Shown: piece after piece, positions 1 through 4,224 of the stretch
Layout of the letters: each line of letters opens with the position of its first letter
Position numbering within the stretch: the stretch's first letter is position 1
NCBI GenBank assembly: GCA_017881545.1
Contig: JADGQU010000095.1
Location: 1 to 7,878 of the forward strand
DNA length: 7,878 nt
Direction: 5' to 3'
Origin: Gemmatimonadaceae bacterium
GTDB taxonomy: Bacteria; Gemmatimonadota; Gemmatimonadetes; Gemmatimonadales; Gemmatimonadaceae
Made by a program: the position numbers and the translations under genes
Notes under the pieces: generated by a model
Database searches by the model: none
What the model saw: only the letters and a program-made list of their open reading frames with translations
What the model was told of the DNA's origin: nothing

Positions 1-978
1 TACGACAAGTACGCGATCATGTGGGGTTACACGCCGATTCCCGGAGCCCGATCGGCCGACGACGAGAGGCCGACGCTCGACCAGTGGGCGCGGATGCAGG
101 ACACAATTCCCTGGTACCGCTTCTCCGAGAACAATGACGGCGGGTACGGCACGCTCAACGAAGCGGTCGGCGATGCCGACCCTGTGAAGTCGACGGGACT
201 CGGGTTCAAGAATCTCCGACGCGTGGTGACCTACATATCATCCGCCACGACGAGGCCCGGCGAGGACAACGATGACATGAGGGAGCTGTACGATCGAACG
301 GTCGGACAATGGGGGACGGAGGCCAGCCACGTCGCGACGGTCGTCGGCGGCGAAACCGTGCAGTACAAGTCGGGCAGCCAGTCGGGTGCCGTCTACACGC
401 CGCTCTCCCGGGCGAGGCAGCAGGAAGCCATGCGCTTCATCAATGAGAACGTCTTCCAGACTCCTACCTATCTGATTCAGCCCGCCATCGCTCGGCGCGT
501 TGAAGCGGGAGGAATGATCACACGCATCACGAACGCGCAGGGCCGCGTGCTCAACAGCCTGCTCAACGACGGGAGACTGAACAGGTTGATCGAAAACGAA
601 GCGCTGGCCAGTAACAGAGTTGACGCCTACTCACTGGCGTCGATGCTGGACGATTTGAAGCGGGGGGTGTGGACCGAGCTTGCGCAGTCCGGCGTTTCAA
701 TCGATCCCTACCGGCGGACGCTCCAGGATCAGTTTCTCTCCCAGATCAACACGAAGCTGAACCCTCCCACCGTGGTGGCGACGCCTGGCCCGCAGTTCCC
801 CGGATTCACTCCGCCGGCACCGCTGCTCGAGGATGCGAGGAGTCAGCTGAGGGGAGAACTCGTATCGCTGCGCGCCGAAATCAGGCGAGCGGTGCCGAAA
901 GCTTCAGATCGGGAGACGCGACTGCACCTGGAGGCCGCGGATCACGAGATAGGAGACATCCTGGACCCGAAGAAATAG
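1..978 (+). CDS. Zinc-dependent metalloprotease (DUF5117/DUF4953 type), C-terminal part; 5' end outside window
   Basis: The frame is open from base 1 and ends with TAG at 976-978, giving 325 visible residues; the true start lies left of the window. The sequence resembles the C-terminal DUF4953 region of the large secreted zinc metalloproteases annotated as DUF5117/DUF5118/DUF4953 proteins. Recognisable stretches are the opening YDKYAIMWGY, the QTPTYLIQP segment around residues 155-163, the DPYRRTLQ segment near 232-239, and a final helix-rich tail with LRAEIRRA and TRLHLEAADHEIGDILDP. The HExxH zinc site of the family would lie upstream and cannot be seen, so catalytic competence is untested here. 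The proline-rich stretch near residues 254-275 (PPTVVATPGP, then PGFTPPAP) looks like a linker before the last helical segment. Substrate and cellular role are unknown; these proteins are normally exported. Transcription probably ends at the hairpin at 1079-1121. Confidence 0.85.
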   Translation, partial: YDKYAIMWGYTPIPGARSADDERPTLDQWARMQDTIPWYRFSENNDGGYGTLNEAVGDADPVKSTGLGFKNLRRVVTYISSATTRPGEDNDDMRELYDRTVGQWGTEASHVATVVGGETVQYKSGSQSGAVYTPLSRARQQEAMRFINENVFQTPTYLIQPAIARRVEAGGMITRITNAQGRVLNSLLNDGRLNRLIENEALASNRVDAYSLASMLDDLKRGVWTELAQSGVSIDPYRRTLQDQFLSQINTKLNPPTVVATPGPQFPGFTPPAPLLEDARSQLRGELVSLRAEIRRAVPKASDRETRLHLEAADHEIGDILDPKK

Positions 979-1007
979 TGCCGCCGGAAACTGGCCACGA
1001 GGTCGAG

Positions 1008-1025
1008 TAAAGGGGATCCCCTTTA
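1008..1025. repeat. 18-bp perfect palindrome
   Basis: TAAAGGGGATCCCCTTTA is a perfect inverted repeat without spacer, 29 nt after the metalloprotease stop. It has no T-tract directly after it, so it is not a canonical terminator. It could be a protein-binding site or an RNA structure in the 3' UTR. Confidence 0.5.
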
Positions 1026-1078
1026 AGGGTCCTCGAACTTTGATTGTTCCCGAAAGGATCGGCCCGACCTTCAAGCAC

Positions 1079-1121
1079 AAAAAAAAAAGCGGGGACGGCT
1101 TGAGGCCGTCCCCGCTCTTTT
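1079..1121. terminator. Bidirectional rho-independent terminator between metalloprotease and pilin 1
   Basis: A 12-bp perfect stem pairs 1088-1099 (AGCGGGGACGGC) with 1105-1116 (GCCGTCCCCGCT) around the 5-nt loop TTGAG. Read on the minus strand it is followed by about ten T residues (the A run at 1079-1088), a textbook terminator 19 nt after the pilin stop. Read on the plus strand it is followed by TCTTTT, so it can also stop transcripts from the metalloprotease. The stem core matches that of the terminator behind the second pilin. Confidence 0.9.
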
Positions 1122-1135
1122 CATGCGATTGAAAC

Positions 1136-1504
1136 TTAGACGCAGGTGATTACGCCGTTGATCATCGTGCAAGTCTTCGCTGACTGCGAGTGCGTAGCGG
1201 TACCGCTCCACGAAGGCGGCGGGCCTGCAACGTTCACGATCACGACGGTCACGTTCTGCGACGGGCTGAAGCCCTGAAGGGGCGCTGCCGAAGTCGCGGT
1301 TCCACCGAAGTATGCACCACCGTTGTCGGCGGCATACTGCTCTTCGTAGGTCGCCATGTTGCGCAGATCAGACTTCATCGCTGCGACATACGCCTTGTCC
1401 TTCGTATTCGCGAACTTAGGAATCGCAATCGCGGCAAGAATGCCGATGATGACGACGACGATCAGAAGCTCGATCAGGGTGAAACCTTTCTTGGTGCGGT
1501 TCAT
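1136..1504 (-). CDS. Type IV pilin-like protein (pilin 1)
   Basis: This 122-residue protein has a short basic class III leader (MNRTKKG), a predicted prepilin peptidase cut between G7 and F8, Glu at mature position 5 (E12), and the hydrophobic alpha1 helix IELLIVVVIIGILAAIAIPK at residues 11-30. These are the hallmarks of major pilins and type II secretion pseudopilins. After the helix comes a conserved segment (KDKAYVAAMKSDLRN, then YEEQYAADN), then a short Gly/Thr/Ser-rich globular part. Two cysteines, C112 and C121, enclose an 8-residue loop, like the disulfide-bounded D-region of pilins. The protein is short for a type IVa pilin. The ATG is fixed by the leader; only a weak GGA-type ribosome binding site is seen. 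It lies 48 nt downstream of a secreted-protein gene on the same strand, so the two are probably co-transcribed, and it ends at a strong terminator. Major pilin, minor pilin and pseudopilin cannot be told apart from sequence. Confidence 0.93.
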   Translation of the reverse strand: MNRTKKGFTLIELLIVVVIIGILAAIAIPKFANTKDKAYVAAMKSDLRNMATYEEQYAADNGGAYFGGTATSAAPLQGFSPSQNVTVVIVNVAGPPPSWSGTATHSQSAKTCTMINGVITCV

Positions 1505-1552
1505 ATAAGTATTCCGGAGAGGGAAGCGGTTGGTATCGGGAGGTGAAGCGTA

Positions 1553-2092
1553 TTACGGGGCCGAGAGTGAGAACACGATCGCCAGGCTGTAGACACCTGG
1601 TGCGTTGCTGGGCTGGGTGAATCCCGCCGCCCACACGGTCCTGAAGAACGCCTGCGCCGCCGTGCCGTTGGTGGCTGCTGCTCCGGAAAGGAACAGTGCA
1701 TCGCTGGTGCTGATGCCGACGAAGGTTCCAGCTACTGCGTTCGACCAAGTCAGATCGCTGATTGGCTTCGTACCGCCAAGTGTTCCGACATAGGTCCAGG
1801 TCGCCGGGTTCGAGGTGCGAATGTTCAGCGTCCAGCTGCGATTGGCCTTGACCGTGAAGGTCGGGCCTGCATCGGCGAGTGTCGCACCGACTTCGATCTG
1901 GTCAGCCGTGGGTGAGCTCAACGAGCTGGTGGTCGCGCTCATACCGAGCTTCACCAACGCATTGACGGTCGCCGAGGCGGTGTTCACGGTGAGACATCCA
2001 CCAGCGTTGCCACTGCACTGCGCATTTGCCTGGCTAACGCATAGGGCTGATCCCAGCACCGTGGCGGCCAGAAGATAACGGGTCGCGAACAT
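1553..2092 (-). CDS. Small secreted protein of unknown family, upstream of pilin 1
   Basis: I do not recognise a named family. The chosen ATG at 2092 has a GGAG ribosome binding site 9 nt upstream (2102-2105); an in-frame TTG at 2107 would add five residues but has no such site. The 179-residue product begins with a classical Sec signal peptide: R5, a hydrophobic core LLAATVLGSAL, and an ANA|Q signal peptidase I site after A24. The mature part is about 155 residues, begins QCSGNAGGC with a close cysteine pair (C26 and C33), and is rich in Ala, Thr, Ser, Val and Gly. Alternating hydrophobic stretches such as TFTVKANRSWTLNIRTS and the C-terminal GVYSLAIVFSLSAP suggest an all-beta, immunoglobulin-like fold similar in look to small surface or fimbrial domains. 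It precedes pilin 1 by 48 nt, so it may be a pilus-associated or surface protein; this is inference from context. Confidence 0.8.
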   Translation of the reverse strand: MFATRYLLAATVLGSALCVSQANAQCSGNAGGCLTVNTASATVNALVKLGMSATTSSLSSPTADQIEVGATLADAGPTFTVKANRSWTLNIRTSNPATWTYVGTLGGTKPISDLTWSNAVAGTFVGISTSDALFLSGAAATNGTAAQAFFRTVWAAGFTQPSNAPGVYSLAIVFSLSAP

Positions 2093-2313
2093 TCGAATTT
2101 GCTCCAAGGTTTACTGTGTACCGGCAGCCTACGGTGGAATTGGGTCTGGCTGTCTTTTTCTATAGGTAAGACGCGATGATGGTCACACGAGCAACGTGAA
2201 AAAACACGATGAATTTGATGGCGACGCTCGTTGTTAAGTGGTTGTCCGTTAAGCACTTAGCCATATCACAAATATATACTTGGAGGCCTTTTTGTCGCGT
2301 ATTGCGAAACCCG

Positions 2314-2326
2314 TTGCACAGTGCAA
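2314..2326. repeat. Short inverted repeat TTGCAC-A-GTGCAA
   Basis: Two perfect 6-bp arms flank one base, about 40 nt upstream of the candidate tRNA -10 box. It has the form of a dimeric regulator site, but six-base arms are common by chance. Confidence 0.3.
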
Positions 2327-2365
2327 GACGGTCACAATGCCGGGCTCCCGTCGGGCGTCCGGGCG

Positions 2366-2374
2366 TGTTACAAT
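2366..2374 (+). promoter_or_regulatory. Candidate extended -10 promoter for tRNA-Pro
   Basis: TGTTACAAT fits the extended -10 form TGnTAtAAT with one mismatch, 40 nt before the mature tRNA. A start near 2381 is expected. No good -35 is present at 16-18 nt, which extended -10 promoters can tolerate. Confidence 0.45.
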
Positions 2375-2382
2375 GTGTGAGC

Positions 2383-2414
2383 CTCCCTCGCGTCGAGGGG
2401 GCTTGTTCGTTTTT
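2383..2414 (+). other. Hairpin with U-rich tail in the tRNA-Pro leader
   Basis: CTCCCTCG (2383-2390) pairs with CGAGGGGG (2394-2401) around the loop CGT, with one T-G wobble; a U-rich stretch ending in five T residues follows directly before the tRNA. It resembles an intrinsic terminator, but it sits between the likely promoter and the tRNA. It may instead be a leader structure removed during 5' processing. Confidence 0.4.
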
Positions 2415-2488
2415 CGGGGCGTAGCGTAGCCCGGTAGCGCGCCTGCTTCGGGAGCAGGAGGTCGCTGGTTCAAATCCAGTCGCCCCGA
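2415..2488 (+). tRNA. tRNA-Pro (anticodon CGG)
   Basis: The 74-nt sequence folds as a full cloverleaf. The acceptor stem CGGGGCG/CGCCCCG is a perfect 7 bp with discriminator A2488. The D arm is GCGT/GCGC with the loop AGCCCGGTA. The anticodon stem CCTGC/GCAGG encloses the loop TTCGGGA, placing CGG at 2449-2451. The variable region is AGGTC, and the T arm GCTGG/CCAGT encloses TTCAAAT. The CGG anticodon reads the proline codon CCG. The 3' CCA is not encoded (CTC follows), so it must be added by tRNA nucleotidyltransferase. A strong terminator begins 13 nt downstream, so it appears to be a single-tRNA transcript. No integrase or duplicated tRNA end is nearby. Confidence 0.97.
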
Positions 2489-2500
2489 CTCTAGTAACAG

Positions 2501-2545
2501 CCGGCGTCACTTGGTATTACCAAGTGGCGCCGGTTTCGTTTGTTC
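2501..2545 (+). terminator. Rho-independent terminator of tRNA-Pro
   Basis: A 33-nt inverted repeat at 2501-2533 pairs CCGGCGTCACTTGGTA with TACCAAGTGGCGCCGG, with one T-G wobble, and is followed by the T-rich tail TTTCGTTTGTT. It lies 13 nt after the tRNA and is the strongest hairpin in the window. Confidence 0.9.
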
Positions 2546-2565
2546 GACCACGACTATCGGGGCTC

Positions 2566-2675
2566 ATGAAAAACGGGCTCCAGGTACGCTGTTGGAGTGG
2601 AGCGATTGCGCTCCTTATCCTCATGATCAGGACAGCGTCTGCGCAGCTCGAGCCGCCGTGTGCGATCGCCTCGGC
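2566..2675 (+). pseudogene. Possible remnant: orphan signal-peptide-like reading frame
   Basis: Starting at ATG 2566, the frame reads MKNGLQVRCW, then a hydrophobic core SGAIALLILMI and RTASAQLEPP, which looks like a Sec signal peptide with an ASA|Q cleavage site. After about 35 residues the frame runs into the pilin 2 terminator and then antisense through the pilin itself to a stop near 2916, so no mature domain of its own follows. The ribosome binding site is weak (GGGG, 3 nt spacing). It may be the 5' stump of a lost exported-protein gene or a chance hydrophobic frame. Confidence is low. Confidence 0.2.
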
Positions 2676-2707
2676 AAAAAAAACGGGGACGTCTTTCGAC
2701 GTCCCCG
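2676..2707 (-). terminator. Rho-independent terminator of pilin 2
   Basis: A 10-bp perfect stem pairs 2684-2693 (CGGGGACGTC) with 2698-2707 (GACGTCCCCG) around the loop TTTC. On the minus strand it is followed by eight T residues. It lies 28 nt after the pilin 2 stop. The stem differs from that of the pilin 1 terminator by one compensated base pair. Confidence 0.9.
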
Positions 2708-2735
2708 CTTTCCAGATGAACTGGCTGCTAGCTGA

Positions 2736-3107
2736 TTACGGCGTGCAGACGATCGCACCCGTGGAATTGTCGCACGTCTTCGCCGACTGCGAGTGCGCAG
2801 ACGTCGCGGTCCAGGATTGCGGCGGTCCGGCAACAAGCGCGGCAATGATCGTCACGTTCTGCGACGGGGTGAATCCGTTCAGTGGCGTCAAGCTCGTCGC
2901 GGTGCCGGCAAAGTAGGTACCGTTGTTGTCGGCGGCGTACTGCTCTTCGTAGGTCGCGAGGTTGCGAAGGTCAGACTTCATCGCGGCGACGTATGCCTTG
3001 TCTTTCGTGTTGGCAAACTTCGGAATCGCGATCGCGGCAAGAATGCCGATGATGACGACTACGATCAGAAGCTCGATGAGCGTAAAGCCCTTTTTGTTGG
3101 TCTTCAT
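2736..3107 (-). CDS. Type IV pilin-like protein (pilin 2), paralogue of pilin 1
   Basis: This 123-residue protein carries a class III leader (MKTNKKG), a G7|F8 prepilin peptidase site, mature Glu5 (E12) and the same hydrophobic alpha1 helix at residues 11-30. It aligns without gaps to pilin 1 up to C121; by hand I count about 94 of 121 identical positions. Residues 5-49 are identical, although the DNA there differs at a dozen or more silent sites, so the copies are not very recent. C112 and C121 again enclose an 8-residue loop, but six of its eight residues differ (DNSTGAIV here, TMINGVIT in pilin 1). The gene has its own terminator. It is divergent from the glycosyltransferase gene across a 400-nt non-coding region that must contain its promoter. 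As for pilin 1, major pilin, minor pilin and pseudopilin cannot be told apart. Confidence 0.93.
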   Translation of the reverse strand: MKTNKKGFTLIELLIVVVIIGILAAIAIPKFANTKDKAYVAAMKSDLRNLATYEEQYAADNNGTYFAGTATSLTPLNGFTPSQNVTIIAALVAGPPQSWTATSAHSQSAKTCDNSTGAIVCTP

Positions 3108-3511
3108 ATGGAGTTAGTCCGGAAGGTTGAGGAATCGAGACGATCCGCCGCCGATTTCACGAGCAGTGGAGCATGCTCTATCGGAAGGAATCGGAGTGCT
3201 CGAGGCCAAGGCCCGGCACGTCTCGTTCGCGATGAGCTGCGATTTCTCCGAGCACGCGTTTCACAAAAAAGACGCGGTGGTTCGCTGCTCGGCAACGCCG
3301 AGGCAGGTATTTTTTCTTGACAGTTGTATGAAACAAAAGTGACGGCTTCGTCAGAATCGCCTTTTGCCCTTGCCGATTCGAAAAACGGGCCACCCGTTGC
3401 CACTTGGCGTAGGTATTTGTCCTAGAAGTGGCTATCTGAAATCGTGCAACCAACCCCGACTGGAACGGACATCCCTTGCTCACCCCGATAACTCCGCTAA
3501 AAAAAGCAGAG
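3108..3511. promoter_or_regulatory. Divergent non-coding region between pilin 2 and glycosyltransferase
   Basis: About 400 nt have no supported gene and must hold both promoters. Visible elements are a TTGACA box on the plus strand (3317-3322) without a good -10 at 16-18 nt, and a hairpin CTCGGC-AAC-GCCGAG (3288-3302) followed by T-rich sequence to 3315. There is also an AACGGG-CCA-CCCGTT hairpin (3384-3398) that on the minus strand is followed by TTT. I looked for a sigma-54 GG-N10-GC promoter and for a c-di-GMP-I riboswitch, both known upstream of pilin genes in other bacteria, and saw neither. The long minus-strand leader (up to about 200 nt or more) leaves room for post-transcriptional control. 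Confidence 0.5.
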
Positions 3512-4198
3512 ATGCTCATCTCGGTGCTCATTCCCGTCTACAACGAAGTCGACACCGTCGCCGAGATTGTGGAACGCGTCAGAGCAACGGCCTACACGAC
3601 CGAAATCATTTGCGTCGACGACTGCTCGACCGACGGAACGCGTGACGTCCTGGCGCGGCTGCTCCGCGATGGAAGAATCCAGCAGGCCATCTACCAGAAG
3701 GTCAACCGCGGAAAAGGCGCGGCGGTCCGCGCGGCAATCACCGCGAGTCACGGCGACATCGTGATCGTTCAGGACGCCGACCTCGAGTACAACCCGTCGG
3801 ATTGGCCGACTCTCTTCGCGCCGCTCGTGCAGGGAAACGCGGACGCGGTATTCGGCTCGCGCTTCCTCGGCGGCACCCACCGGGTGCTTTACTATTGGCA
3901 CTCCGTGGGCAACGGCATTCTTACCACGCTCAGCAACATGTTCAGCAATTTGAACCTCACAGACATGGAGTGTTGCTACAAGGCTGTCAGGGGGGATTTG
4001 GCCCGGTCGCTGTCGCTGAAATCCGAGCGGTTCGGATTCGAGCCTGAGATAACCGCGCGCCTGGCGCATGCAAATGCACGGATCTTCGAAGTTCCCGTTG
4101 CTTACTCTGGGCGAACCTACCTCGAAGGGAAGAAGATCACGTGGCGCGATGGAATGGCCGCGCTATTTCACATCATACGCTACAATCTGTTCCCCTGA
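3512..4198 (+). CDS. Glycosyltransferase family 2 (dolichol-phosphate-mannose synthase-like)
   Basis: The 228-residue protein is a GT-A fold inverting glycosyltransferase. It starts with the beta1 strand LISVLIPVYNE (residues 2-12) and has the nucleotide-binding VDDCSTDGT (35-43), the NRGKGAAVR segment (65-73), and the metal-binding QDADLEYNP with D88-A89-D90. It continues with GSRFLGG and a C-terminal FGFEPEITARL segment. This order fits the GT2 group that moves a sugar from a nucleotide donor to a polyprenyl phosphate; acceptor and sugar cannot be read from sequence. There is no transmembrane helix, so it acts on the cytoplasmic face of the membrane. I chose ATG 3512 because it sits directly before the first strand; an in-frame TTG at 3476 would add 12 residues and neither start has a strong ribosome binding site. 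It converges with the ligase-like gene, with 26 nt between stop codons and no visible terminator. Confidence 0.9.
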   Translation: MLISVLIPVYNEVDTVAEIVERVRATAYTTEIICVDDCSTDGTRDVLARLLRDGRIQQAIYQKVNRGKGAAVRAAITASHGDIVIVQDADLEYNPSDWPTLFAPLVQGNADAVFGSRFLGGTHRVLYYWHSVGNGILTTLSNMFSNLNLTDMECCYKAVRGDLARSLSLKSERFGFEPEITARLAHANARIFEVPVAYSGRTYLEGKKITWRDGMAALFHIIRYNLFP

Positions 4199-4224
4199 TC
4201 GACTTTCAGGCCTGGCCGTGACGC

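Larger units (their letters stand above)
2093..2414. other. Intergenic region between secreted protein and tRNA-Pro
   Basis: About 320 nt hold no convincing gene. The region must carry the promoter of the minus-strand secreted-protein/pilin 1 unit and that of the tRNA. It is more AT-rich than its surroundings in 2190-2280. Visible elements are two direct GTTAAG copies (2233-2238 and 2248-2253), an inverted pair TAAGTG/CACTTA (2235-2240 and 2254-2259), an AT-rich stretch at 2269-2280, and the inverted repeat TTGCAC-A-GTGCAA at 2314-2326. I could not assign a reliable -35/-10 pair for the minus strand. Reading frames that overlap the tRNA here are artefacts. Confidence 0.6.

Noticed and set aside
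2160..2510. Minus-strand reading frame with GATGFEPATS and LRYAP
   Set aside because: This is the antisense translation of the tRNA-Pro gene, a well-known spurious protein in databases.
2415..2545. tRNA-Pro as an attachment site for an integrated element
   Set aside because: No integrase and no repeated tRNA 3' end were seen in the window.
3127..3342. Plus-strand 71-residue frame in the pilin 2 upstream region
   Set aside because: It starts at TTG without a ribosome binding site, has no family resemblance, and overlaps hairpins in a likely promoter region.
3104..3403. Minus-strand 99-residue frame upstream of pilin 2
   Set aside because: It overlaps the pilin start in another frame, is rich in Arg and Ser as shadow frames of GC-rich DNA are, and resembles nothing known.
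3108..3511. c-di-GMP-I riboswitch or sigma-54 promoter upstream of pilin 2
   Set aside because: Neither the conserved riboswitch core nor a GG-N10-GC promoter could be found on the minus strand.
3497..4069. 190-residue minus-strand frame antisense to the glycosyltransferase
   Set aside because: It is the shadow of a gene with intact GT2 motifs; long antisense frames are common in GC-rich coding DNA.
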